From positions 248,001-312,000 of the forward strand of contig JAHXIQ010000001.1 of assembly GCA_025655555.1 (NCBI GenBank): DNA of 64,000 bases. Reading direction: 5' to 3'. The DNA is from Candidatus Thiodiazotropha sp. (ex Myrtea sp. 'scaly one' KF741663). Its GTDB lineage: Bacteria; Pseudomonadota; Gammaproteobacteria; Chromatiales; Chromatiaceae. The number at the start of each line of letters is the position of its first letter. Within the stretch, counting starts at the first letter, position 1. A model generated the notes under the pieces. It was not told where the DNA came from. It was given only the letters and a program-made list of their open reading frames with translations, and made no database searches. Position numbers and translations under genes: made by a program. Of this stretch, positions 1 to 9,795 are shown piece by piece.

Positions 1-321
1 CCGTCTTCCCAGCTCTCCATCCCGGAACACACGGCAGATCTGGTAGATGGGGCCACTGCCTGCCGCCAGCAATCGTTTCATGGGGAATTCAGGTGAGGTC
101 TGCAGATAGAGATCACACCCCTGAGGGGCTGTGGGACCGGTGTAACGGGTGGTAAGACTTTCGATGGTGGGATCGGTAACACCAAAACGGGAACAGACCG
201 GGGTCTCTACTTCGAGCACTCCGGCCTGTCTGAAAAAATCACGAATCCGTGCGAGCAGACTGGCTCGAGCCTGGATCATCTCCAGGGAAGCAGACGGCCG
301 CCAGTCGGGCTTTTCAGTCAT
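1..321 (-). CDS. epmA: EF-P--(R)-beta-lysine ligase EpmA (GenX/YjeA), N-terminal part
   Basis: This is a lysyl-tRNA synthetase-like enzyme that attaches (R)-beta-lysine to the conserved lysine of EF-P. Only the first 107 codons are inside the window; the gene runs off the left edge. The visible protein begins MTEKPDWRPSASLEMIQAR and continues with VLEVETPV, TSPEFPMKRLLA and ICRVFRDGE, the class II synthetase core. As in GenX proteins it has no N-terminal anticodon-binding OB domain and starts directly in the catalytic region. It lies 26 bp downstream of efp on the same strand, its substrate gene, and epmB is divergent beside efp, so the whole beta-lysylation module is together. The ATG at 319-321 is the only good start seen. 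Confidence 0.93.
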   Translation of the reverse strand, partial: MTEKPDWRPSASLEMIQARASLLARIRDFFRQAGVLEVETPVCSRFGVTDPTIESLTTRYTGPTAPQGCDLYLQTSPEFPMKRLLAAGSGPIYQICRVFRDGELGRR

Positions 322-347
322 GAGACCTTTGGCCGGAAGCGTTGAAA

Positions 348-920
348 CTAATCCTCTTTAGCGCGTGAGACATACTCGGCAGAGCGCGTGTCGACCTTGA
401 TCGCCTCACCAATCTGCACGAACAGAGGCACGCGCACGACGGCTCCTGTCTCTAGCGTGGCAGGCTTACCGCCGCTGCCAGAGGTATCACCCTTCAGGCC
501 GGGATCGGTATCGGTGATTGTCAGGACCACAAATTTAGGTGGCTCAACAATGATGGGGGCGCCGTTCCATAGGGTCACGGTGCAGAGATCCTGCTCTTTT
601 AGCCATTTAATACTCTCACCCACTGCAGCCTTATCGGCACTGACCTGTTCAAAGGTGTCCGGGTCCATGAAGTACCAGAACTCACCATCCGCATACAGAT
701 ACTGCATATCGGTCTCGTGGACATCGGCAGCCTCTACCGACTCACCGGATTTGAAGGTCTTCTCCAACACACGGCCGGTCTTGAGATTGCGGATCTTCAC
801 CCGATTGAAGGCCTGCCCTTTGCCAGGCTTGACGAATTCGTTTTCAATAATGGAGCAGGGATCGCCATCCAGCATGATCTTCAACCCACCCTTAAACTCA
901 CTGGTGCTATAACTAGCCAT
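348..920 (-). CDS. efp: Translation elongation factor P
   Basis: EF-P binds stalled ribosomes between the P and E sites and rescues polyproline stalling. The protein is 190 aa, the normal length, with a KOW-like N-terminal domain and two OB domains. The modification loop reads KPGKGQAF with the lysine at residue 34, the known site of beta-lysylation. The C-terminal signature includes [10 protein letters not shown] and [11 protein letters not shown]. The start was chosen at 918-920 because GAGGAAG lies five bases upstream on the minus strand and [19 protein letters not shown] matches the E. coli start. A longer open frame upstream is antisense to epmB and was excluded. It is followed by epmA in the same direction. 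Confidence 0.98.
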   Translation of the reverse strand: MASYSTSEFKGGLKIMLDGDPCSIIENEFVKPGKGQAFNRVKIRNLKTGRVLEKTFKSGESVEAADVHETDMQYLYADGEFWYFMDPDTFEQVSADKAAVGESIKWLKEQDLCTVTLWNGAPIIVEPPKFVVLTITDTDPGLKGDTSGSGGKPATLETGAVVRVPLFVQIGEAIKVDTRSAEYVSRAKED

Positions 921-1959
921 GTCTTCCTCACGAAACAGATCGATTGCGGCGCACATCATACCTGAGTGCGAAGCAAGTTTGCAGACACCCGATTGGCAAC
1001 AGGCGCTCTCCAGGGCCTTCACCGACCTGTCTTCACTGCTTGAGTACCTCCAGTTGGATAGCTGCGAGTCACTCGACACACTGCAAGCCTCGCAGGATTT
1101 CAGCCTCAGAGTACCGAGAGCGTTCGCCGCCCTGATGCAACCGGGCGATGTCCACGATCCGTTACTCAGGCAGGTCCTTCCCCTGGCGGAAGAGATGTCT
1201 CTGGCACCGGGATTCACAGGTAATCCGGTCGGTGACAAAGAGTCAGAGGCCTGTCCAGGTCTACTGCATAAGTACCAGGGCCGCGCCCTGATCGTCGCTA
1301 CCGGCGCCTGTGCCGTGCACTGCCGGTACTGTTTTCGTCGTCACTACGCCTACTCCAATGGCTCCGCCTCTCCCCGCCAATGGATGAGGATTCTGGACTA
1401 TCTGCGGAAGCACAATGAGATTGAAGAGGTCATCCTCAGTGGCGGTGATCCGTTGATGGTGAATGACGAGAGACTGGCCGACTGGCTGGAGCAACTTGAA
1501 TCACTGCCCCAGATTAAACGACTTCGTCTGCACACCCGTTTGCCGGTGGTGCTGCCACAAAGGATCGGCCCACAACTGATTGGGCTTTTAACCCGCGGCC
1601 GTTTCGAAACCGTGATCGTTATTCATGCCAACCACCCCAACGAGCTCTCGCCACAGGTGGCTGAGGCCATGGGGCAATTGAAAGCGGCAGGTATCACCCT
1701 GTTAAATCAGTCTGTACTGCTGAAGGGCGTGAATGACAAGGCGGAGACCCTTGTAAAGTTAAGTGAGCGGCTGTTCAGCATTGGCGTCCTGCCCTACTAC
1801 CTTCATCTGCTCGACCGGGTGGCGGGCGCTGCCCACTTTGAGGTGGAAGAGACACGCGCACTCGAGATCCAACAAGCCTTGCGAGCCCGGCTGCCCGGTT
1901 ATCTGGTGCCGAGAATGGTGCGGGAAATTGCGGGAGAGCTTTCAAAAATACCGGTTTAA
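919..1959 (+). CDS. epmB: EF-P beta-lysylation protein EpmB (lysine 2,3-aminomutase family)
   Basis: This radical SAM/PLP enzyme converts (S)-alpha-lysine to (R)-beta-lysine for EF-P modification. The radical SAM cluster motif CAVHCRYC (C-x3-C-x2-C) is present, with SGGDPLM, the LHTRLPVV region and [13 protein letters not shown] typical of the family. The length, 346 aa, fits EpmB (about 342). The ATG at 919 shares the four bases CATG with the efp start codon on the other strand. It has no visible Shine-Dalgarno sequence, and the first about 9 residues look unconserved. A TTG at 979 is an alternative, although residues AHI at positions 11-13 resemble the E. coli N-terminus. The function is secure; the exact start is not. 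Confidence 0.95.
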   Translation: MSSSRNRSIAAHIIPECEASLQTPDWQQALSRAFTDLSSLLEYLQLDSCESLDTLQASQDFSLRVPRAFAALMQPGDVHDPLLRQVLPLAEEMSLAPGFTGNPVGDKESEACPGLLHKYQGRALIVATGACAVHCRYCFRRHYAYSNGSASPRQWMRILDYLRKHNEIEEVILSGGDPLMVNDERLADWLEQLESLPQIKRLRLHTRLPVVLPQRIGPQLIGLLTRGRFETVIVIHANHPNELSPQVAEAMGQLKAAGITLLNQSVLLKGVNDKAETLVKLSERLFSIGVLPYYLHLLDRVAGAAHFEVEETRALEIQQALRARLPGYLVPRMVREIAGELSKIPV

Positions 1960-3020
1960 CCTGCAGATGAGGACGGGTGACTGTCCTCATCCCCAAATGC
2001 CAAAGCCTCCATCGACCAGCGGGGCGTCACCTTAATACCCAAAGGTTCACTGAGGCCTGCCTTGAGTCGCTGCCAACCGGCAAAAGCGATCATGGCACCA
2101 TTGTCGGTGCAGAATTCTGGTCGGGGATAGAAGGCCTCACCCTCTTCCTTCACCATCATCTCGCTGATTTGCTCGCGCAGTCTGCGATTGGCGCTGACAC
2201 CACCCGCCATCACCAGGGTCTTGAAGCCAGTCTCGCGAATGGCTCGCCGGCATTTGATCTTCAGGGTATCCACCACCGCATCTTCAAAGGCTCGGGCAAT
2301 ATCGGCCTGGGTCTGCCGGGGAAGGGGATCACCCTCCTGCTGTTTGGCATCCGTCAGCGTATTGAGGGCAAAGGTCTTCAGACCACTGAAACTGAAATCG
2401 AGCCCGGGACGATCCGTCATCGGCCGGGGAAAGCGGTAGCGTTTGGGATCACCCTCCTCGGCCAGTCGGGCCAATTCGGGACCGCCGGGATAAGGTAGCC
2501 CCAAAAGCTTGGCAGTCTTGTCAAAGGCCTCTCCAGCCGCGTCATCCAGCGAATCGCCCAGCAATCGGTATTGACCGATACCGGTCACCTCCACCAGCTG
2601 CGTGTGTCCACCGGAGACCAGCATGGCGACAAAAGGGAAAGCCGGCGGATGCGCTTCCAGCATCGGCGCCAAAAGATGCCCTTCCATATGATGCACCCCC
2701 ACCGCAGGAATCCCCCATGACCAGGCCAGACTGCGGCCCACAGCGGCCCCGACCAGTAGCGCCCCCACCAAGCCCGGGCCTGCGGTATAGGCGATGCCGT
2801 CCAATGAATCAGCCTTGATGGCGGCGTCATCCAAAAGCTGGCGAATCAGGGGCAAGACCTTACGCACATGATCTCTGGAAGCCAGTTCAGGCACGACCCC
2901 GCCATAGGCCGCATGCAGTTCAACCTGGCTATGCAGGGCATGCGCCAGCAGCCCCGCATCGCTGTCATAAATGGCCACTCCCGTCTCGTCGCAGGAGGTT
3001 TCTATACCCAATACACGCAT
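1956..3020 (-). CDS. tsaD: tRNA N6-adenosine threonylcarbamoyltransferase TsaD
   Basis: TsaD transfers the threonylcarbamoyl group from TC-AMP to A37 of ANN-decoding tRNAs, working with TsaB and TsaE. The 354-aa protein begins [19 protein letters not shown], as in the Kae1/Qri7/YgjD family. It carries the metal-binding HHMEGH motif and VSGGHTQL, plus [10 protein letters not shown] and [10 protein letters not shown] near the C-terminus. The stop codon overlaps the epmB stop region by four bases in convergent orientation. It is divergent from rpsU, as in most gammaproteobacteria. Confidence 0.97.
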   Translation of the reverse strand: MRVLGIETSCDETGVAIYDSDAGLLAHALHSQVELHAAYGGVVPELASRDHVRKVLPLIRQLLDDAAIKADSLDGIAYTAGPGLVGALLVGAAVGRSLAWSWGIPAVGVHHMEGHLLAPMLEAHPPAFPFVAMLVSGGHTQLVEVTGIGQYRLLGDSLDDAAGEAFDKTAKLLGLPYPGGPELARLAEEGDPKRYRFPRPMTDRPGLDFSFSGLKTFALNTLTDAKQQEGDPLPRQTQADIARAFEDAVVDTLKIKCRRAIRETGFKTLVMAGGVSANRRLREQISEMMVKEEGEAFYPRPEFCTDNGAMIAFAGWQRLKAGLSEPLGIKVTPRWSMEALAFGDEDSHPSSSAG

Positions 3021-3057
3021 TTTTCTGAAGTTTTCTTGGTTTTTTGCAGCTGCGCCT

Positions 3058-3086
3058 TTGCAAACGCCGCCGCCAATGAGTAGAAT
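3058..3086 (+). promoter_or_regulatory. Sigma-70-type promoter of rpsU
   Basis: A -35 box TTGCAA (3058-3063) and a -10 box TAGAAT (3081-3086) are separated by exactly 17 bp, giving a predicted start near 3093 and a leader of about 47 nt before the rpsU ATG. It sits in the intergenic space between divergent tsaD and rpsU. The assignment rests on sequence match only. Confidence 0.55.
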
Positions 3087-3139
3087 TTCCGCCTTTCACG
3101 TTGCTGAGCCAGCTTAACAGATCTGAGGAAACAGAATAG

Positions 3140-3355
3140 ATGCCTAACGTACGCGTTAAAGAGAACGAACCTTTTGAAGTCGCCATGCGCCGTTTCAAGC
3201 GCTCTTGTGAGAAGGCAGGCGTTCTCGCCGAAGTCCGTCGTCGCGAATTCTACGAAAAGCCCACTTGGGAACGTAAGCGTAAGGCTGCAGCCGCCGTCAA
3301 GCGCACCCTCAAGAAGGTCTCCCGCGAAAGCCGCCGCTTCGAACGCCAGTACTGA
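3140..3355 (+). CDS. rpsU: 30S ribosomal protein S21
   Basis: S21 is a small basic protein of the 30S platform near the anti-Shine-Dalgarno region. The 71-aa product has the standard sequence from [19 protein letters not shown] to the Arg/Lys-rich C-terminus ending RRFERQY. A strong ribosome site (GAGGAAACAGAATAG) lies just upstream of the ATG. It is the first gene of the rpsU-yqeY-dnaG-rpoD operon. Confidence 0.98.
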   Translation: MPNVRVKENEPFEVAMRRFKRSCEKAGVLAEVRRREFYEKPTWERKRKAAAAVKRTLKKVSRESRRFERQY

Positions 3356-3384
3356 TCGACGCTGCTCAGCAATAAACCGCCAGC

Positions 3385-3828
3385 ATGTTGAAGACCCGCA
3401 TCCAGGATGACGTCAAGGCCGCCATGAAGGCCAAAGAGAAGGATCGGCTGACGACCCTGCGTCTGATTACCGCCGCCATCAAGCAGCGTGAAGTCGATGA
3501 ACGGATCGAGATGGATGACGATCAGGTGCTGGCTGTATTGGAAAAGATGATCAAGCAGCGGCGGGATTCCATCACCCAGTACGAAAATGCAGGCCGCCAG
3601 GAACTGGCCGACCAGGAGAAGCGCGAGATCGCCATCATCCAGGTCTACATGCCGGAAGGCCTCAGCGACGAGGAGATCACATCGATGGTCGACGCTGCCG
3701 TCAACGAGACAGGCGCGTCGTCCGTGCGGGACATGGGCAAGGTCATGGGCATCCTGAAGCCCAAGATGCAGGGCCGGGCGGACATGGGCAAAGTCAGCGG
3801 CCTGGTCAAACAGAAGCTGTCAGGCTGA
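3385..3828 (+). CDS. yqeY: GatB/YqeY domain-containing protein
   Basis: The 147-aa protein has the YqeY fold: an N-terminal helical part starting MLKTRIQDDVKAAMKAKEKD, the segment TLRLITAAIKQREVDER, and a C-terminal part (MGKVMGILKPKMQGRADMG) resembling the tail domain of the GatB amidotransferase subunit. In GatB this domain contacts tRNA; the role of stand-alone YqeY is not established. It lies 29 bp after rpsU and 69 bp before dnaG, the usual position in gammaproteobacteria other than enterics. Confidence 0.93.
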   Translation: MLKTRIQDDVKAAMKAKEKDRLTTLRLITAAIKQREVDERIEMDDDQVLAVLEKMIKQRRDSITQYENAGRQELADQEKREIAIIQVYMPEGLSDEEITSMVDAAVNETGASSVRDMGKVMGILKPKMQGRADMGKVSGLVKQKLSG

Positions 3829-3897
3829 CGGCTGCACTCACCTCACTATCGGCTATCCTCCAGATGACGGCCGATCGCAACGGGCACTCTGACTGCC

Positions 3898-5664
3898 ATG
3901 CCCGGTAAGATCCCCTCCCAGTTCATCGACGAACTGCTCAATCGCATTGATGTGGTTGAGATTATCAACCGCCGTGTCCCCTTGAAAAAAGCAGGGCGCG
4001 ATTTCCAAGCCTGCTGCCCTTTCCACGACGAGAAGACCCCCTCATTCACCGTTAGCCAACCGAAACAGTTCTACCACTGCTTCGGTTGCGGCGCCCACGG
4101 TTCAGCCATCGGCTTTCTGATGGAATACGACAACCTGGGCTTCGTCGAAGCGGTGGAGGAGCTTGCAGAATCAGCAGGCATGGAAGTGCCGCGTGAGGCA
4201 GGGCACGATCAGGGGCCGGACCTGCGTCCCCTCTTCGACTTGATGGAGGAGGCCTCCCGCTTCTACCAGCAGCAGCTACGCCACCACCCTGAGGCCTCCC
4301 GCGCTATCGACTACCTCAAATCACGGGGGCTCACCGGCGAGATTGCGGCAAAATTTCATGTCGGCTACGCCCCGCCCGGCTGGGACAATCTGCTCTCAGC
4401 GCTGGGACAAGACCAGTCCAGCATCAGTCGCCTCAGTCAGTGTGGCCTGACCAGCGAACCCGAGGGAAAACGCTACGACCGCTTCCGCGACCGGATTGTC
4501 TTCCCAATCCACGACACTCGCGGCCGCGTCATCGGTTTCGGCGGTCGGGTGCTGGGGGACGACAAGCCCAAATACCTCAACTCTCCCGAAACCCCGTTGT
4601 TCCATAAGGGACGGGAACTCTACGGACTGCACGAAGCACGCCGGGCGAACAACAAACTCCAGCGGCTACTGGTGGTCGAGGGCTACATGGACGTGGTGGC
4701 GCTGGCTCAGTTCGGCATCCTCAATGCGGTGGCCACCCTGGGCACAGCCACCACCCAGGACCATCTGGAGCTGATCTTTCGCACCTGTCCGGAGGTGGTT
4801 TTCTGCTTCGACGGCGACAGAGCCGGTAAAGATGCGGCCTGGAAGGCCCTACAAACCACATTGCCGATAATGCGTGAAGGCCGTGAAGTGCGTTTTCTCT
4901 TCCTGCCCGATGGTGAGGACCCGGACACCCTGATACGCAAAGAGGGTCAAGACGCCTTCGAACAGCGTATTGACGATGCCCTACCCCTCTCCGAATTCCT
5001 TTTTCAGCAGCTCACCCGGCAGGTCAAGATGGAGACCATAGATGGCCGCGCCCACCTGGCCGAGCTGGCCAAACCCCACCTGGATCAACTCCCCCCCGGA
5101 CTGTTCCGGCGCATGATGTATCAGCACCTGGAAGGCCTGGTGGGTATTCGTGACGGCCACCTGGACAGAGGCGAGGGAAAACCCCGGAATGTGACGCGTC
5201 AGGCGGTTAACAGACAATCTTTCAAGAGTACGCGCCCCACGCCGATACGTTTGGCTATTGCACTTCTGCTGGATAACCCCCATCTGGTAAATACAGCAGA
5301 CCAGGTGGAAGACAACTGGAAACAGTGGGATACAACAGGTACACAGATTTTGTCGCAACTGCTTGAAATTATTCGTTCTCAACCTACGCTTAACAAGGCG
5401 GCGCTACTGGAGCGCTGGCGGGATAGTGAGCACTTCACCCATCTCAACAAGCTTGCCGAACACACTTTCAACCTACCGGAAATGGACCAGGAGACAGAAC
5501 TACACGACGCACTGGTCAAAATTAATGCCCAATTTCGCAAGGAGAGTCGCCCACTGCCAGGGAATCTCAAACCCAGCGAACTGTCTGAAACAGAGCTGGA
5601 AGCACTGAAAAAACGCTATCCGGGGTCACTCGACACCGACAGTGACGACAAGTCGGCAGATTGA
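3898..5664 (+). CDS. dnaG: DNA primase DnaG
   Basis: DnaG makes RNA primers at the replication fork. In the 588-aa protein the CHC2-type zinc finger is clear (CPFHDEKTPSF then HCFGCGAHG). The catalytic TOPRIM core shows VVEGYMDVVALAQFG and FCFDGDRAGKDAAWKAL with the acidic metal ligands. The C-terminal helical part that binds DnaB follows and is less conserved. The start MPGKIPSQFIDELLNRID matches the family. It lies between yqeY and rpoD in the macromolecular synthesis operon. Confidence 0.97.
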   Translation: MPGKIPSQFIDELLNRIDVVEIINRRVPLKKAGRDFQACCPFHDEKTPSFTVSQPKQFYHCFGCGAHGSAIGFLMEYDNLGFVEAVEELAESAGMEVPREAGHDQGPDLRPLFDLMEEASRFYQQQLRHHPEASRAIDYLKSRGLTGEIAAKFHVGYAPPGWDNLLSALGQDQSSISRLSQCGLTSEPEGKRYDRFRDRIVFPIHDTRGRVIGFGGRVLGDDKPKYLNSPETPLFHKGRELYGLHEARRANNKLQRLLVVEGYMDVVALAQFGILNAVATLGTATTQDHLELIFRTCPEVVFCFDGDRAGKDAAWKALQTTLPIMREGREVRFLFLPDGEDPDTLIRKEGQDAFEQRIDDALPLSEFLFQQLTRQVKMETIDGRAHLAELAKPHLDQLPPGLFRRMMYQHLEGLVGIRDGHLDRGEGKPRNVTRQAVNRQSFKSTRPTPIRLAIALLLDNPHLVNTADQVEDNWKQWDTTGTQILSQLLEIIRSQPTLNKAALLERWRDSEHFTHLNKLAEHTFNLPEMDQETELHDALVKINAQFRKESRPLPGNLKPSELSETELEALKKRYPGSLDTDSDDKSAD

Positions 5665-5774
5665 ACACGAATATCATGGAAAACCCCTATACTGTGGAAT
5701 ATGAGCACAAAGCTGTGCTAATATGGTGAGTTCAGCCCGAAGGCGGTAGCTCTCGTACAAATTCAAGGTAAAAG

Positions 5775-7637
<1,863 letters not shown>

Positions 7638-7670
7638 TTGGACAGATTCCACCTGCAACAACAGCAACAG

Positions 7671-7701
7671 TTGCTGAAATTACGGGTGAATCTGTTAAAA
7701 T
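7671..7701 (+). promoter_or_regulatory. Possible promoter of the CAU tRNA gene
   Basis: TTGCTG (7671-7676) and TTAAAA (7695-7700) are spaced by 18 bp and end 13 bp before the mature tRNA 5' end. The same stretch can fold with upstream bases (GCAAC/GTTGC), so part of it may also act as the end of the rpoD transcript. This is a weak call. Confidence 0.35.
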
Positions 7702-7713
7702 CCCGCCGATTCC

Positions 7714-7790
<77 letters not shown>

Positions 7791-7887
7791 ATAAAAACAA
7801 TAAGTTATAAAATAATCGTACCTATCATCTTTTTTATGTAGACATTAAGTAGGCCACCAATCATCTGAGCCTATGTGGTTTATTTTC

Positions 7888-9795
7888 TTAACCAAAGAGT
7901 TCAATCTCGTCGGGTTCAAACCAGCCCTGCCCGATCACGGCGTAGCGCGCTAGTTCGAGATTGGCTGCATAATAAACAACTGCAAGGCTTTCCTCGGCGC
8001 GACTACATGTCACATAGAAAAGCCGACGCGTTCGATCGATTGTGGTCTCCTTACCAGCTTCTTCATTTTCATGATCGGTCTTGCTCATCTCCTTCACTCC
8101 AAAGAGCTTGTCATAAGCGAACATAAACCCGCGAGCCTCTTCATCGCTCACGATGACCATCACACGCGGGAACTCCAGACCTTTAACGCCCTGGTGCGTA
8201 TCGAACTGTGAGATCCCCCGGACATAACTGTCATATTTCTCGATCTGATCAAATGGTGCCTCGAGCGCCTGGCGCCACCCGCCAAGCTCACTATGGTGAT
8301 CAATCTCTTCCTCCTCATTAACCTCATCGGCATCCTTTCCCCCAGCATCGCCTTCGGGTGCAACTTCATCAGCTGTTGCAAATGGCAACAATACGTCAGG
8401 TATTAGGAAAAGATTGGTCTTTGCTACATACTCCAATACAGATCGAGCAGATGGTTTTTCATTAGCCGACACCAGAGCCAGCAGACCACCACAGGCGACT
8501 TTCGCCGTACGGAGAATGTTGGTTTGTTCATCACCAGCATCCTCGAGCACCTTACGCTCAAGAAGCGGTGAGGTGCGCCTAACGATTGCAGCAGTTGCGA
8601 AGGGATCCGATGCACGTAACGCCTTCACTAGAGGTAGGATTTCTCTCGTGAATAATCCAATGCCAGCTCCAGATCCTTGGAGAAAACTCGTACGGGTATG
8701 CTTCACCGAATAGAGTGGTTGAAAAAACGCTTCGAATCCAAATCGGCGAGCTGACATTAGATGTTCCAAAGCGAGAGTCTTGATTGCATCAGATCCTGAA
8801 GCCCAATTCTGATCGCCCGTGATCTGAGCCATTCTCGTGGCAACTTGTGCCTCAGCCGATGTTTTGTCAGCTGTCTCATGGGGCAATATGAACAAACGGA
8901 CAATGCCGGTTTTGGCATCGCTACGTGGGAGCTGTTCCTCACCGTCCGTGTCTTGGCGGATCCTGTTGATTAGCTCGATGACTCTGGTTGGGCAGCGATG
9001 GTTCATTCGCTTATATGGCCGCGCCCAATTTTCAGGGACTGCCTCCACGAGACGATCTTTTCCGTCGGCATAGATGCGCTGCATCATATCTCCGAAGAGA
9101 CCTAAGCAAAAAGAATCACGGTGCGCCGCCTCAATGTCGAACAGCGCATCCATGAGACTACTGTTCGTATCTTGACTCTCGTCAATAAGCAGGATTGGAA
9201 AGCGGGTGATGAGGAAACGCCTTAATCCAGGTTTCATACCCAAGAAATCGGCTGTCATTGCGATAACCTCGGGGTGGTTAAGGGAGTCTCGAGTCCTATT
9301 ATCGCCAGTTGGGCTGTAGATAAAGCGCGTTATAGAATCGAGACTAGCTAAGCGACGCCGCTTGCTCTCGATTGAGCGGGCACGATCTCTGGCAGCCTTA
9401 GTTCCTGCACGGCCTTTGGCCTGGTCCTCTTCAAGCTTGGTTATATCCTGATGCAGCCTATCGACTAACCAGCATAGAATATCCATGTCATAGCCACGAA
9501 TAAGGAACCAAGCAAAAGAATGAATTGTGGATACCTCAACGCGCGGGTCAAATTCTAGTCGTTGCTTAATCTCGTCACATGCTGCGTTGGTGTATGTAAT
9601 GACCCCGATTTTCTGACCGGTTAGCGTTAGAAACCGGCCTTGCTCATCGCAGGCCGAACGAATTGCTTCTACAAGAGAACGCGTTTTACCAGAGCCTGCT
9701 CCTGCGTACAGAAAGAAACTCTTCGGCTTTTTCAGATCAAGACAGTCGGCTATTATTACGTCAGCTTCGGCATCAAACTGGTCGTCGTCTTTCAT
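7888..9795 (-). CDS. UvrD/PcrA-like helicase of a Gabija-like defence system (GajB-like)
   Basis: This 635-aa superfamily 1 helicase shows all the core motifs: Walker A AGAGSGKT, motif Ia GVITYTNAACDEIK, motif II LLIDESQDT, motif III LFGDMMQRIY, motif IV NHRCPTRVIELIN, motif V HQGVKGLEFPRV and motif VI FYVTCSRAEESL. Its ATG overlaps the TGA of the upstream OLD-type gene (ATGA), so the two are translationally coupled. That pairing is the hallmark of Gabija (GajA-GajB), where GajB is thought to sense DNA ends and activate the nuclease. At 635 aa it is longer than the roughly 500-aa GajB I know. It contains an acidic insert (about residues 470-500) ahead of motif V. The start was moved to MKDDDQFDAEADV at 9795. 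Confidence 0.85.
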   Translation of the reverse strand: MKDDDQFDAEADVIIADCLDLKKPKSFFLYAGAGSGKTRSLVEAIRSACDEQGRFLTLTGQKIGVITYTNAACDEIKQRLEFDPRVEVSTIHSFAWFLIRGYDMDILCWLVDRLHQDITKLEEDQAKGRAGTKAARDRARSIESKRRRLASLDSITRFIYSPTGDNRTRDSLNHPEVIAMTADFLGMKPGLRRFLITRFPILLIDESQDTNSSLMDALFDIEAAHRDSFCLGLFGDMMQRIYADGKDRLVEAVPENWARPYKRMNHRCPTRVIELINRIRQDTDGEEQLPRSDAKTGIVRLFILPHETADKTSAEAQVATRMAQITGDQNWASGSDAIKTLALEHLMSARRFGFEAFFQPLYSVKHTRTSFLQGSGAGIGLFTREILPLVKALRASDPFATAAIVRRTSPLLERKVLEDAGDEQTNILRTAKVACGGLLALVSANEKPSARSVLEYVAKTNLFLIPDVLLPFATADEVAPEGDAGGKDADEVNEEEEIDHHSELGGWRQALEAPFDQIEKYDSYVRGISQFDTHQGVKGLEFPRVMVIVSDEEARGFMFAYDKLFGVKEMSKTDHENEEAGKETTIDRTRRLFYVTCSRAEESLAVVYYAANLELARYAVIGQGWFEPDEIELFG

